In this document: piece after piece, positions 30,155 through 39,625 of the stretch
Layout: every line of letters starts with the position of its first letter
How positions within the stretch are numbered: position 1 is the stretch's first letter
NCBI GenBank assembly: GCA_930633495.1
Contig: CAKNFJ010000001.1
Location: forward strand, 124,001 to 188,000
Reading direction: 5' to 3'
Source of the DNA: Hyphomicrobiales bacterium
Lineage (GTDB): Bacteria; Pseudomonadota; Alphaproteobacteria; Rhizobiales; Beijerinckiaceae
Length of the DNA stretch: 64,000 nucleotides
The notes under the pieces: generated by a model
Database searches by the model: none
What the model was told of the DNA's origin: nothing
The model's input: the letters and a program-made list of their open reading frames with translations, nothing else
Program-made: the position numbers and the translations under genes

Positions 30155-31227
30155 TGCTCTCCGGGCCGGCATCGCGGCCCGTCTCCTTCCGACGCGCGGA
30201 GTTCGCCTTGCCGCCATTGCCGCTTGCGCTGACACAGGGCGACCCGGCCGGTATCGGGCCGGAGCTCACTCTGCGCGCCTGGCTCGAGCGCCGGGAGCGC
30301 GCCCTGCCACCCTTCGCCTGCATCGCCAACCCCGATCACCTCGCATCGGCCGCGAACGCTCTCGGCTGGTCCGTGCCGCTGCGCCCCAGCAGTTGGAACG
30401 ACGCCTGCGACATCTTTGCGAACGCCCTGCCGATCATCCCGCTCGCCAGTGGAACCGCGGCAAAGCCCGGAGCAGCGGACCCAGCGACGGCGGCGGCCAC
30501 GATCGCCTCGATCGACAAGGCCGTCGCGGCGGTCAGGGCCGGCGAGGCCGGCGCCGTCGTGACCAATCCGATCGCGAAATCGGTGCTTTACGCGGCCGGC
30601 TTCCGGCATCCCGGCCATACCGAGTATCTCGCCCATCTCGCGGCGGACGGCGCTGCGAAGCCCCGGCCCGTGATGATGCTGTGGTGCGAGGATCTCGCGG
30701 TCGTGCCTGTGACGATCCACGAGCCGCTGCGGCGCGTACCCGAATTGCTGACGACCGATCTGATCGTCGAGACCGCCCAGATCGTCGCAGCCGAGCTGCG
30801 CAGCCGCTTCGGCATCCCGGCGCCGCGCCTGGCCTTGAGCGGCCTCAATCCGCATGCGGGCGAGAACGGCACGATGGGCGATGAGGACATGACCGTCATC
30901 GCCCCGGCCATCGCCGCTTTGCAGGCGCAGGGAATCGATGCCCGTGGCCCCTATCCGGCGGATACCATGTTCCATGCCCGCGCGCGGGCCGGCTATGATG
31001 CGGCGCTGGCCATGTATCACGACCAGGCGCTGATCCCGATCAAGACGATCGCCTTCGACGAGGGCGTGAACGTCACGCTCGGCCTGCCTTTCATCCGGAC
31101 CTCGCCCGACCACGGCACGGCCTTCGACATCGCCGGCAAGGGCATCGCACGGCCCGACAGTCTCTGCGCGGCCCTGAAGCTCGCGGCCCGCATGGCCGAG
31201 GGGCCGATGCGGGCGACAGCACCATGA
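30154..31227 (+). CDS. pdxA: 4-hydroxythreonine-4-phosphate dehydrogenase
   Basis: PdxA acts in de novo pyridoxal phosphate synthesis and works with PdxJ. The 357-residue protein contains [18 protein letters not shown], the metal-binding [11 protein letters not shown] and the His-Asp segment [20 protein letters not shown], ending with the [15 protein letters not shown] signature. I used the ATG that overlaps the lptD stop (TAATG); a TTG at 30208 would give a length closer to the enterobacterial enzyme. The stop overlaps the rsmA start by ATGA. Confidence 0.95.
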   Translation: MLSGPASRPVSFRRAEFALPPLPLALTQGDPAGIGPELTLRAWLERRERALPPFACIANPDHLASAANALGWSVPLRPSSWNDACDIFANALPIIPLASGTAAKPGAADPATAAATIASIDKAVAAVRAGEAGAVVTNPIAKSVLYAAGFRHPGHTEYLAHLAADGAAKPRPVMMLWCEDLAVVPVTIHEPLRRVPELLTTDLIVETAQIVAAELRSRFGIPAPRLALSGLNPHAGENGTMGDEDMTVIAPAIAALQAQGIDARGPYPADTMFHARARAGYDAALAMYHDQALIPIKTIAFDEGVNVTLGLPFIRTSPDHGTAFDIAGKGIARPDSLCAALKLAARMAEGPMRATAP

Positions 31228-32075
31228 GCCAGATCGACGATCTGCCGCCGCTGCGCGACGTAGTGGAGCGCCACGGCCTGATGGCGCAGAAGGCGCTCGG
31301 ACAGAACTTCCTGTTCGATCTCAACCTGACCGGCCGCATCGCGAGGTCGGCCGGGCCGCTCGAAGGCGAAACCGTGGTGGAGATCGGGCCCGGCCCCGGC
31401 GGGCTGACGCGCGCCCTGCTCGCCAACGGCGCCGGGCGGGTCATCGCCATCGAGCGCGACCGGCGCTGCCTGCCGGCGCTCGCCGAGATCGCCGCGCGGT
31501 ATCCCGGACGGCTCGAAGTCATCGACGGCGATGCGCTCGCCGTCGACCTGTCGCCCCATCTGAAAGGCGAGCGAGCGAAAATCGTCGCCAACCTGCCGTA
31601 TAATATCGGCACGCCGCTTCTGGTCGGGTGGCTCAGCCTCGAACCCTGGCCGTCATGGTGGAATTCCCTGACGCTGATGTTCCAGCGGGAGGTCGCCGAG
31701 CGGATCGTCGCGACGCCCGAGCAGCGGGCAGATTACGGCCGGCTCGCCGTGCTGTCGAACTGGCGCTGCGAGACGCGGATCCTGTTCGACGTCCCTCGCA
31801 GCGCCTTCGTGCCGCCGCCGAAGATCACCTCCTCGATCGTGCAGCTCATCCCGCGCGAGCGCCCCGAACCCTGCGACCGGCGTCTGCTCGAAAGGGTCAC
31901 GCTCGCGGCCTTCGGCCAGAGGCGCAAGATGCTGCGGCAGAGCCTGAAGGCGGTTCTGCCGGACCCTGCGCCGATCATCGCCGCCGCCGGGCTCGCCGAA
32001 ACCGCGCGGGCGGAGGAAATCCCCGTTTCGGGCTTCGTCGCGCTGGCGAACGCGCTGACGGATATCCAGCGCTGA
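31224..32075 (+). CDS. rsmA: 16S rRNA (adenine1518-N6/adenine1519-N6) dimethyltransferase
   Basis: RsmA/KsgA dimethylates two adenosines in the 3' hairpin of 16S rRNA late in 30S assembly. Its 283 residues show the start [21 protein letters not shown] motif [16 protein letters not shown], the acidic pair in IAIERDRRC, and motif [13 protein letters not shown]. The C-terminal helical domain includes [14 protein letters not shown]. It is last in the lptF-lptG-lptD-pdxA-rsmA run and meets gmk tail to tail. Confidence 0.97.
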   Translation: MSQIDDLPPLRDVVERHGLMAQKALGQNFLFDLNLTGRIARSAGPLEGETVVEIGPGPGGLTRALLANGAGRVIAIERDRRCLPALAEIAARYPGRLEVIDGDALAVDLSPHLKGERAKIVANLPYNIGTPLLVGWLSLEPWPSWWNSLTLMFQREVAERIVATPEQRADYGRLAVLSNWRCETRILFDVPRSAFVPPPKITSSIVQLIPRERPEPCDRRLLERVTLAAFGQRRKMLRQSLKAVLPDPAPIIAAAGLAETARAEEIPVSGFVALANALTDIQR

Positions 32076-32099
32076 CGCCGCCCTTTCCGAGGGAGCGCC

Positions 32100-32750
32100 C
32101 TACAGCTCCTCGGTCAGAAGCCCCTCGACGAAGGCCGCCATGCCGATGGCGCGGCTGCGCTTGTGGCGCTCGGCCGCCAGGATGGAGCGGACGGCCTCGT
32201 AGGCCTTCTCCAGATCGTCGTTGACGATGACGTAGTCGTAGACGGTCCAGCGCGCGATCTCTTCGCGCGCATTGGCGAGGCGCTTGGCGATGACGTCCGG
32301 AGCATCCTCCGCGCGTCGCACCAGCCGCGAGCGCAACTCCGCCATCGAAGGCGGGAGAATGAAGATCGAGACCACATCCTCGCGCGCCTTTTCGAGGATC
32401 TGCTGGGTGCCCTGCCAGTCGATGTCGAACAACACGTCGCGGCCGGCCCTCAGCGAGGTCTCGACCGGCTTGCGCGGCGTCCCGTAGCCGTTTCCGTGCA
32501 CCTCCGCCCATTCCAGCAGCTCGTCGCGCTGGCGCATCGCGTCGAAGGTCTCGCGGTCGATGAACTGATAATGCACGCCGTCGATCTCGGAGGGGCGCTT
32601 GGGGCGCGTCGTCACCGAGATCGAGAGATCGAGATTCGCTTCGTTGGGAGATTTCGAGAGCGTGCGCGTCAGCGTCGACTTGCCGGCCCCCGAAGGCGAC
32701 GACATGATCATGATCAGGCCACGCCGGGCCGGACGGGCGATATCAGCCAT
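32100..32750 (-). CDS. gmk: Guanylate kinase
   Basis: Gmk phosphorylates GMP to GDP. The 216 residues carry the P-loop SSPSGAGKSTLTRTL, the GMP-binding stretch SVTTRPKRPSEIDGVHY and the lid with FILPPSMAELRSRLVRR. A GGAG lies 9 bases before the ATG at 32750; an in-frame GTG sits just before it. The gene starts 7 bases after the yicC stop. Confidence 0.96.
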   Translation of the reverse strand: MADIARPARRGLIMIMSSPSGAGKSTLTRTLSKSPNEANLDLSISVTTRPKRPSEIDGVHYQFIDRETFDAMRQRDELLEWAEVHGNGYGTPRKPVETSLRAGRDVLFDIDWQGTQQILEKAREDVVSIFILPPSMAELRSRLVRRAEDAPDVIAKRLANAREEIARWTVYDYVIVNDDLEKAYEAVRSILAAERHKRSRAIGMAAFVEGLLTEEL

Positions 32751-32756
32751 CACGGC

Positions 32757-33638
32757 TCACTCCACGTTCTGAACTTGCTCGCGCAACTGATCGACCACGG
32801 TGCGCAATTCCAGGCCGATGCGCGACACGCCGGGATCGTTCGCCTTGGCACAGAGCGTCGAAGCCTCGCGCCCGAACTCCTGCGCCAGAAAATCGAGCTT
32901 GCGGCCGATCGGGCCGCCTTTGACGAGAAGCTCGCGCAACGCCCCGACATGGGCGTGCAGGCGGTCGATCTCCTCGCGGATATCGGCGCGGACGGCAAGC
33001 AAGGCCGCCTCCTGGTGAAGCCGTTGCGGGTCGAAGCCGTTATTCGCGCCGAGAAGCGCCTCGACCTGCGCGGCGATGCGCGCCCGGATGGCCTCGCTGC
33101 TGCGCGCCGGGTGCCGCTCGGCCTCGACCGCCAGCCGGGCGATGGTTTCGAGATGGCCGGTGAGGATCGCTTCCAGCGCGCGCCCCTCGGCGGAGCGGGC
33201 CTCCTTCAGCGCCCGGGCGGCCGTCTCCAGGCCGGCGAGAGCGGGAGCCTCGACCGTGCCCAGGATATCCTGCGCCTCGTCGGCGAACTCCACCACGCCG
33301 CGAATGCCGAGCAGACCGTCATAGGATGGCGGGTTGATGCCCGCTGCCGGCGGAAGCCGCTCCACCGCTTGCAGCAGCGCCGTCAGCACGGCCTCGTTGA
33401 TGCGGGGACGTGGGGGGCCGGCATCGCTGGTGACGGAGAGGTTGACGTGCAGCGTCCCGCGCGCAAACGCGCCCGCCAGATGCTTGCGCGCCGCTTCGGC
33501 GACGGCTTCGAAACCGGGTGGAACCCGAACGCGCAGATCGAGCCCGCGCCCGTTGACGCTGCGAATTTCCCAGGCCCAGCCATGGATGCCGGCCGTTCCC
33601 GCGGCGCGGGCAAAGCCCGTCATGCTCTCGATGGCCAT
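32757..33638 (-). CDS. YicC/YloC family endoribonuclease
   Basis: The 293-residue protein matches the YicC family from end to end. It starts IESMTGFARAAG, has EIRSVNGRGLDLRVRVPPGF, and ends in the DUF1732-type segment with EIDRLHAHVGALRELL, GRKLDFLAQEFGREASTLCAKAND and ELRTVVDQLREQVQNVE. Enterobacterial YicC promotes degradation of the small RNA RyhB and its Bacillus relative is an RNase, so an RNA-cleaving role is likely. Its place next to gmk is conserved in many bacteria. Confidence 0.92.
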   Translation of the reverse strand: MAIESMTGFARAAGTAGIHGWAWEIRSVNGRGLDLRVRVPPGFEAVAEAARKHLAGAFARGTLHVNLSVTSDAGPPRPRINEAVLTALLQAVERLPPAAGINPPSYDGLLGIRGVVEFADEAQDILGTVEAPALAGLETAARALKEARSAEGRALEAILTGHLETIARLAVEAERHPARSSEAIRARIAAQVEALLGANNGFDPQRLHQEAALLAVRADIREEIDRLHAHVGALRELLVKGGPIGRKLDFLAQEFGREASTLCAKANDPGVSRIGLELRTVVDQLREQVQNVE

Positions 33639-33745
33639 GGCTCAGCCGCCTCCGTTGCGATGCGGCGGGACCGTAGTGGCGAGCATTCGCCGCGGCAAGC
33701 GCCGAAGCGGCGGAAAATGGGGATGACGCCCCACCGGAGCCCGGC

Positions 33746-35083
33746 TCAGGGCTTGAGCTGCGGCACCTGCTTCGGGGAGTTGAGATCGAAGGTCTTGTTG
33801 AGCAGAGGATCGCGCGCCGTGCCTTCCGAGGCGTCGAAGGCGCGGGCACGGGTTCCCGCCACAACTCCCGCCGGCTGAGCGACAGGCAGCCCGGCATTGT
33901 CGGCCCCAGGGGAAGCCGGCGCCTCGGTCCGGTTGTCGGGGGCGGCCGGCGGCTCGACCTTGTCGACCGTGTCGCCGGAAGGCTTGCCGCCCTGCTGCTG
34001 GCTGCGCGTCGTCTCGATCTGGCGCCAGCGGCCGACATTGCGATTATGCTGGTCCAGCGTCTCGGCAAAGGTATGGCCGCCGCTGCCATCGGCGACGAAG
34101 TAGAGATCCTTGGTCCGGGAATGGTTGACCACCGCCTCCATCGCCGCGCGGCCGGGATTGGCGATCGGTCCGGGCGGCAGACCGGTGATGACATAGGTGT
34201 TGTAGGGCGTCGCCTGCGTGATCTCGCTGCGCTGGATCGGGCGGCCGAGCGTGCCCTTGCCACCGACGATGCCATAGACGATCGTCGGATCGGACTGCAG
34301 CTTCATCTTCTGGTTCAACCGGTTGATGAAGACGCCGGCGACACGCGGCCGTTCGTCGGCGCGGCCGGTTTCCTTCTCGACGATCGAGGCCAGAATCACG
34401 AGGTCCTGCGGCGTCTTGATCGGCAGATCGGCAGGGCGGCGCTCCCAGATCCGGCCAAGGACCGCACGTTGATCACGCGCCATGCGATCGATGATCGCCT
34501 GGCGCGAGAAGCCGCGCGGGAAGCGATAGGTATCTGGCAGGATCGAGCCTTCCTTCGGAACCTGGGCGATCTCCCCGGTGAGGAGGTCGTTGCCGCGCAA
34601 GCGCTCGACGATCTGCTCGCTGGTCAGCCCTTCCGGGACGGTGATCGAGTGCTCGACCACCTTGCCGCTCGAGATGATGCCGAGGATCTCCTGCGGGCTG
34701 ACGCGAGCCTTGAACAGGTATTCGCCGGCCTGGAGCTTGTGCCAGTCGCCACCCATGATCGCGGCGACGCGGAAGCTGAGGGGATGCTCGATGAGCCCCT
34801 CCCGCTGCAGCAATTCCGCGATCTCGGTCAGCCCGCTTTCCTTCGGGATGATGAGGACGCGGTCGCTCGCGAGCGGACCGGGCGCCTTGCTCTGGTTGGA
34901 GACGATCGCGATGCCCGCGCCGATGATGCCGGCACCGACCAGCGCAACCGTGAACAGGCCGCTCAGCATCGACAGGAAGGGGCTGCGGCGGCGACGGCGC
35001 GCCTTCGGCGGCGGCGCCGGAGGGGCTACGGGCTTGAGGGCCTCGCTCGGGCTTTTCGGGGCGACGCGGGGCGTATCATTCAC
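33746..35083 (-). CDS. mltG: Endolytic murein transglycosylase MltG
   Basis: MltG is an inner-membrane lytic transglycosylase thought to terminate glycan strand synthesis. The layout over 445 residues is a basic, proline-rich cytoplasmic N-terminus (about 1-35), one membrane helix (GLFTVALVGAGIIGAGIAIV), a LysM-like segment, and the YceG catalytic domain with the catalytic Glu in ASIVEKETGRADERP. The conserved QSDPTIVYG and TPYNTYVITGLPPGPIANPG follow. After about residue 345 there is a low-complexity Pro/Ala/Asp-rich tail not present in shorter relatives. The start is GTG at 35083; TTG at 35089 is the alternative. Confidence 0.94.
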   Translation of the reverse strand: MNDTPRVAPKSPSEALKPVAPPAPPPKARRRRRSPFLSMLSGLFTVALVGAGIIGAGIAIVSNQSKAPGPLASDRVLIIPKESGLTEIAELLQREGLIEHPLSFRVAAIMGGDWHKLQAGEYLFKARVSPQEILGIISSGKVVEHSITVPEGLTSEQIVERLRGNDLLTGEIAQVPKEGSILPDTYRFPRGFSRQAIIDRMARDQRAVLGRIWERRPADLPIKTPQDLVILASIVEKETGRADERPRVAGVFINRLNQKMKLQSDPTIVYGIVGGKGTLGRPIQRSEITQATPYNTYVITGLPPGPIANPGRAAMEAVVNHSRTKDLYFVADGSGGHTFAETLDQHNRNVGRWRQIETTRSQQQGGKPSGDTVDKVEPPAAPDNRTEAPASPGADNAGLPVAQPAGVVAGTRARAFDASEGTARDPLLNKTFDLNSPKQVPQLKP

Positions 35084-35285
35084 GGTCAAGACGCTCGCAG
35101 CACAGGGTAGAAATCTCGGCCCGGTTGAGCCCGTGCGCCGGGCTTTGAGAACGAACCGGGCGCTTCCGGCGGAACCACCGCATTAGAACCGGTTTCCTCA
35201 CGGCTGTGAACGCAGAATCGCGCGTTCGCCAACGCCAGCGCCAACTCTACCCAAGATTATGGCAAAACGGCGCTACCCCGTGGGG

Positions 35286-36578
35286 TCAGGCGCCGGGATG
35301 ATAGCGCCGCATCACCAGCGAGGCATTGGTGCCGCCGAAGCCGAAGGAATTCGACAGGGCGTAGTCGATCTCCCGCTTGCGGGCGACATGCGGCACGAGG
35401 TCGATATCGGTCTCGACGGAGGGATTGTCGAGATTGATCGTCGGCGGCGCGATCTGGTCGCGAATCGCCAGCACCGTGAAGATCGCCTCGATCGCACCGG
35501 CCGCTCCGAGCAAATGGCCGGTGGACGACTTGGTCGAAGACATCGAAGGGCGCTTGGGCGCATTGGCCAGCAGGCGCTCGACGGCGCGCAGCTCGATCTC
35601 GTCGCCGAGCGGCGTCGAGGTTCCGTGGGCGTTGATATAGTCGAGATCCGCGGCGGTGATCCCCGCCCGGTTCAGCGCCGCCTGCATGCAGCGATAGGCA
35701 CCGTCACCATCCTCGGAGGGCGAGGTGATGTGGTAGGCGTCGCCCGACATGCCGTAGCCGACGACCTCGGCATAGATGCGTGCGCCGCGCGCCAGTGCGT
35801 GCTCAAGCTCTTCGAGCACGACGACGCCGGCGCCCTCACCCATCACGAAGCCGTCACGGTCCTTGTCGTAAGGGCGCGAGGCCTTCTCGGGCGTCTCGTT
35901 GAAGCCGGTGGACAGCGCGCGGCAGGCGCAGAAGCCGGCGATCCCGATGCGGTTGATCGCCGATTCGGCGCCACCCGCGACCATCACCTCGGCATCGCCG
36001 AGCGCGATCATGCGCGAGGCATCGCCAATAGCGTGAGCACCTGTCGAACAGGCCGTGACGACCGCGTGGTTCGGCCCCTTCAGCCCATGCTCGATCGAAA
36101 CATAGCCGGCGGCCAGATTGCTCAGGCGGCCGGGAATGAAGAATGGCGAGAGGCGGCGCGGGCCGCGCTCCTTCAGCAACAACGAGGCTTCGTAGATGCC
36201 GCCGAGGCCGCCGATGCCGGAACCGATGGCGACACCGGTCCGGATCTGGTCCTCGTAGCTCTCCGGCTTCCAGGCCGCGTCTTCCAGCGCCTGCATGGCC
36301 GCGGCCATGGCGAAGACGATGAAGTCGTCGACCTTGCGCTGCTCCTTGGGCTCCATCCAGTCGTCGGGATTGAAGGTCCCGTCGCTGCCATCACCCCGGG
36401 GGATGTTGCAGGCGATCCGCGCCGGCAGGTCGCTGGCGTCGAAGCTGGTAATGGGGCCGGCGCCGCTGGCACCGGCCAGGAGACGCGTCCAGGTCGGCTC
36501 GACGCCGCAAGCGAGCGGCGTCACCATGCCGAGCCCGGTCACGACGACACGCCGCATCGGATAACTGCGAGAAGCCAT
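35286..36578 (-). CDS. fabF: 3-oxoacyl-[ACP] synthase II
   Basis: FabF is the main elongating ketoacyl-ACP synthase of fatty acid synthesis. In 430 residues the catalytic Cys is residue 177 in TACSTGAHAIGDA, and the two active-site histidines lie in NAHGTSTPLGD and SSTGHLLGAAGA. The N-terminus MRRVVVTGLGMVTPLACG is typical. It directly follows acpP, the usual acpP-fabF order, with about 33 bases between. Confidence 0.97.
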   Translation of the reverse strand: MASRSYPMRRVVVTGLGMVTPLACGVEPTWTRLLAGASGAGPITSFDASDLPARIACNIPRGDGSDGTFNPDDWMEPKEQRKVDDFIVFAMAAAMQALEDAAWKPESYEDQIRTGVAIGSGIGGLGGIYEASLLLKERGPRRLSPFFIPGRLSNLAAGYVSIEHGLKGPNHAVVTACSTGAHAIGDASRMIALGDAEVMVAGGAESAINRIGIAGFCACRALSTGFNETPEKASRPYDKDRDGFVMGEGAGVVVLEELEHALARGARIYAEVVGYGMSGDAYHITSPSEDGDGAYRCMQAALNRAGITAADLDYINAHGTSTPLGDEIELRAVERLLANAPKRPSMSSTKSSTGHLLGAAGAIEAIFTVLAIRDQIAPPTINLDNPSVETDIDLVPHVARKREIDYALSNSFGFGGTNASLVMRRYHPGA

Positions 36579-36611
36579 GGCTCTTTCTGCGTGGATCGGC
36601 CGAAAGACCGA

Positions 36612-36848
36612 TCAGGCGCTCTTGGCGGAGAGGAACTTCACGGCGTCGCCGACGGTCACGATCGTCTCAGCCGCATCGTCCGGGATCTCGACACCGAACT
36701 CTTCCTCGAAGGCCATCACGAGCTCGACGGTGTCGAGGCTGTCCGCACCCAGGTCCTCGATGAAGTTGGCGCCGTCGACGACCTTCTCAGGCTCGACGCC
36801 GAGGTGCTCGACCACGATCTTCTTCACGCGCTCGGCGACATCGCTCAT
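36612..36848 (-). CDS. acpP: Acyl carrier protein
   Basis: This is the 78-residue acidic carrier protein of fatty acid and lipid A synthesis. The phosphopantetheine attachment serine is Ser37 in [12 protein letters not shown]. The ATG at 36848 has AGGAAGAG close upstream. It sits between fabG and fabF with a 258-base upstream gap, consistent with its own strong promoter; ACP is normally far more abundant than the enzymes around it. Confidence 0.98.
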   Translation of the reverse strand: MSDVAERVKKIVVEHLGVEPEKVVDGANFIEDLGADSLDTVELVMAFEEEFGVEIPDDAAETIVTVGDAVKFLSAKSA

Positions 36849-37031
36849 GAGTCTCTTCCTTAGAAACTGAAAACGCATCGCAGGGCGCGACGCGCGTTAT
36901 GGACCTTCATTCCGAGCCGCCGCGCCATCGTGGGATGCCCGCGATCCGGAAAGCTCGAAGCCTGCACAAACGCAACAACCGAGGTTTCGTCAAGCCCCCT
37001 CGGATCGCCCGCCAGCAGCGCGTCGGCGCTA

Positions 37032-37047
37032 GTTAACACACCCTTAC
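37032..37047 (-). promoter_or_regulatory. Possible CtrA-like site upstream of acpP
   Basis: On the minus strand the bases read GTAA, seven bases, TTAAC, one mismatch from the alphaproteobacterial CtrA consensus TTAA-N7-TTAAC. It lies about 185-200 bases before the acpP start and about 60 bases beyond the fabG stop. This is a short motif match only. Confidence 0.25.
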
Positions 37048-37106
37048 AGGGCTGGCGAGAGGATCGCGGAGTTATCAGAACCAATCCAGAAATGGCGCTA
37101 ACGCAC

Positions 37107-37844
37107 CTAGATCATTGCCATTCCGCCGTTGACGTGCAGCGTCTGGCCGGTGACGTAGCCGGCTTCTTGGCTCGCAAGGTAGGCAACGGCGGCAGCGATA
37201 TCCGCGCCCGCGCCGAGCCGCCCCATCGGCACGTCCGAGAGGATGCCCTCGCGCTGCTTGTCGTTGAGAGCCTGCGTCATCGGCGACTCGATGAAGCCGG
37301 GCGACACGACATTCACGGTGATGTTGCGGCTCGCGACCTCAGCAGCCAGCGCCTTCGACATGCCGATCAGGCCGGCCTTGGCGGCCGCGTAATTGCCCTG
37401 CCCCGGATTGCCCGTCGTGCCCACGACGGAGCCGATCGAGACGATTCGGCCGTAGCGCCTGCGCATCATCGATTTGACCGCGGCGCGCGACAGCCGGAAG
37501 GCCGCCGTCAGATTGACCGCCAGCACACTGTCCCAGTCCTCGTCCTTCAGGCGCAGGAACAGGTTGTCGCGGGTGATGCCGGCATTGTTGACGAGGATAT
37601 CGAGCCCGCCGAGCTTCTCCTCGGCCGTCGGGACCAGCGCCTCGACGGAATCCTTGTCGGACAGGTTGCAGGGCGCCACGACGATGCGCTCGCCGAGCTC
37701 GGCCGCCAGCGCCTCCAGCGCCTCGGCTCGCGTCCCGGAAATCGCGACGCTCGCGCCCTGTGCATGGAGGGTTCTCGCGATGGCTCCGCCGAGGCCGCCG
37801 GTTGCGCCGGTGACCAGGGCCTTGCGGCCGGTCAGATCAAACAT
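37107..37844 (-). CDS. fabG: 3-oxoacyl-[ACP] reductase
   Basis: FabG is the NADPH-dependent ketoreductase of fatty acid synthesis and a classical SDR of 245 residues. The cofactor loop is VTGATGGLGGAIA at about residue 10. NNAG is in ILVNNAGITRDN. The catalytic Ser, Tyr and Lys lie in SIGSVVGTTGNPGQGNYAAAKAG. The ATG at 37844 follows GGGAG. fabD precedes it in the same direction with about 65 bases between. Confidence 0.96.
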   Translation of the reverse strand: MFDLTGRKALVTGATGGLGGAIARTLHAQGASVAISGTRAEALEALAAELGERIVVAPCNLSDKDSVEALVPTAEEKLGGLDILVNNAGITRDNLFLRLKDEDWDSVLAVNLTAAFRLSRAAVKSMMRRRYGRIVSIGSVVGTTGNPGQGNYAAAKAGLIGMSKALAAEVASRNITVNVVSPGFIESPMTQALNDKQREGILSDVPMGRLGAGADIAAAVAYLASQEAGYVTGQTLHVNGGMAMI

Positions 37845-37910
37845 GTTCGCTCCCTTTTCCGGCATCCTGCCGTTCTTACGCGCTTTCTTGCCGTCTTCCT
37901 GCCCGCGCCT

Positions 37911-38855
37911 TCACGCGCCGCGGATCTTGTAGGCCGCGACATCCTCCGCTGTACCGATGGACGACTGCGTAGAGCCGGCGACGATACGCTTCACCAGGCC
38001 GGCGAGCACCTTGCCGCTGCCGAGCTCGACGAAATCCGTGACGCCGGCGGCGGCCATCGCCTGCACGCATTCACGCCAGCGCACCGTGCCCGTGACCTGC
38101 GCGACGAGCGAATGGCGGATCGCCTCGGGATCGCTCAGCGGCGCGGCGCCGACATTGGCCATCACCGGCACGACCGGCGCCTGCATCGCCACCTTCGCCA
38201 GGGCCTCGCGCATCGCATCGGCGGCAGGCTGCATCAGCGCGCAGTGGAAGGGAGCGGAAACCGGCAGCAGCATCGCGCGCTTCACGCCGCGCTCGCCGGC
38301 GAGCGCGATCGCCCGCTCGACCGCCGCCTTGGCGCCCGAGAGGACGACCTGGCCACCGCCATTGTCGTTCGCGGCCTCGCAGACCTCGCCCTGGGCGGCA
38401 TCGGCCGCGATCGCACGGGCCTGATCCAGCTCGGCACCGAGAAGAGCCGCCATCGCGCCCAAGCCCGCCGGAACCGCCTTCTGCATGGCGTCGCCGCGAA
38501 TGCGCAGCAGCCGCGCGGCATCGGCGATCGAGAACGTGCCGGCGGCGGCCAACGCCGAATATTCACCGAGAGAGTGACCGGCGACGAAAGCCGCATCGCG
38601 CTTCAGATCGAGACCCGCTTCGGCCTCGAGCACCCGCACGACGGCCAGGCTCGCCGCCATCAAGGCCGGCTGGGCATTGGCGGTCAGCGTCAATTCCTCG
38701 GCAGGGCCTTCCCACATCACGGCGGAAAGCTTCTGCGACAATGCCGCATCGACCTCGTCGAAGACCGCCTTCGCGACGGGAAAGTTTTCGGCCAGGCTCT
38801 TGCCCATGCCGACTGTCTGCGAGCCCTGGCCTGGAAAGATGAACGCTGTCGTCAT
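37911..38855 (-). CDS. fabD: Malonyl-CoA:ACP transacylase
   Basis: FabD loads malonyl groups onto ACP. In 314 residues the oxyanion-hole text FIFPGQGSQTVGMG is at the start, the nucleophile is Ser95 in AGHSLGEYSALAA, Arg120 lies in LLRIRGDAM and His204 in VSAPFHCALM. The ATG at 38855 gives the standard N-terminus MTTAFIFPGQGSQ. It is the first gene of the fabD-fabG-acpP-fabF run and is divergent from rpsF. Confidence 0.97.
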   Translation of the reverse strand: MTTAFIFPGQGSQTVGMGKSLAENFPVAKAVFDEVDAALSQKLSAVMWEGPAEELTLTANAQPALMAASLAVVRVLEAEAGLDLKRDAAFVAGHSLGEYSALAAAGTFSIADAARLLRIRGDAMQKAVPAGLGAMAALLGAELDQARAIAADAAQGEVCEAANDNGGGQVVLSGAKAAVERAIALAGERGVKRAMLLPVSAPFHCALMQPAADAMREALAKVAMQAPVVPVMANVGAAPLSDPEAIRHSLVAQVTGTVRWRECVQAMAAAGVTDFVELGSGKVLAGLVKRIVAGSTQSSIGTAEDVAAYKIRGA

Positions 38856-39190
38856 GCTGTGGAACGCCCCGGTCTTCACCATTGGTCTTATATGACGGGG
38901 CTGTCACATCGGTTCAGCCGTCAAGTCAAGCGCGTAGCCCAATTTTTCCGCATGAAGCGGGTGCTTTCGGCGAGTTTCCGGTTGCCATGGCATGCCGGAC
39001 ACTGTATCGACCGCTTCCTGCTTGTTCGGCCGGAGGCTGAACGGATGGCGCATGCCTCCATGGAGGTTGCGCAGACTCCGATGGAGTCGTCATCCCGTGT
39101 CTCCGCCTTCGATGAAATCCTGTCGGGCCTTATCCAGGGCTCGGAGGGCTCCGCGCCGGGCGAAGCAGGGTGAAACAAGGAAGGCCACAT
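38856..39190. other. Divergent promoter region between fabD and rpsF
   Basis: The 335 bases separate two divergent operons, so both promoters must be here. A hairpin at 39048-39072 stands in what would be the rpsF leader. A plus-strand open frame ending at 39173 (last residues [11 protein letters not shown]) runs through the region, but it has no ribosome binding site I trust and no recognisable family, so I did not call it. Confidence 0.5.
39048..39072 (+). promoter_or_regulatory. Hairpin in the rpsF 5' region
   Basis: GCGCA (39048-39052) pairs with TGCGC (39068-39072), and CCTC (39055-39058) pairs with GAGG (39063-39066), with the core CCTCCATGGAGG being a perfect palindrome. It lies about 120 bases before the rpsF ATG. 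A leader bound by the S6:S18 complex is known for rpsF operons in several phyla, but I cannot match this hairpin to that motif. Confidence 0.35.
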
Positions 39191-39622
39191 ATGGCATTGT
39201 ACGAGCATGTGCTGCTCGCGCGGCAGGATGTCAGCGCGCAGCAGGTCGAAGCTCTTGTCGAGCAGTTCAAGGGCGTGATCGAAGCGAATGGCGGCGCCAT
39301 CCGCAAGGTCGAGTACTGGGGCGTCAAATCCCTCGGCTACCGCATCAAGAAGAACCGCAAGGCGCACTACACGCTGCTGAACATCGAGGCCCCCTCCGCC
39401 GCCGTGCTGGAGATGGAGCGCCAGATGCGCATCAACGAAGACATCCTGCGCTTCCTGACCGTCAAGGTCGAGGAGCTCGAGGAAGGTCCGTCGGCCATGC
39501 TGCAGAAGCGTGACCGCGAGGACCGTCCGGAGCGCGGCGGCGACCGTTTCGAGCGCGGCCCGCGCCGCGACCGTCCGCGTCGTGAAGACGAAGCGACCGA
39601 AACCGCCGAAGCGGGGGCCTGA
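39191..39622 (+). CDS. rpsF: 30S ribosomal protein S6
   Basis: S6 pairs with S18 on the platform of the 30S subunit. The 143-residue protein starts [20 protein letters not shown] and contains [21 protein letters not shown]. After about residue 95 it has a charged Arg/Asp/Glu-rich tail ([20 protein letters not shown]), longer than the enterobacterial protein. AAGGAAGG lies just before the ATG. It starts the rpsF-rpsR-DUF2232-rplI unit. Confidence 0.97.
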   Translation: MALYEHVLLARQDVSAQQVEALVEQFKGVIEANGGAIRKVEYWGVKSLGYRIKKNRKAHYTLLNIEAPSAAVLEMERQMRINEDILRFLTVKVEELEEGPSAMLQKRDREDRPERGGDRFERGPRRDRPRREDEATETAEAGA

Positions 39623-39625
39623 TCC

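Noticed and set aside
38952..39173. A short plus-strand frame ending [11 protein letters not shown] before rpsF
   Set aside because: No trusted start signal, no family, and it overlaps the likely rpsF promoter and leader. I kept it only as a point to check.
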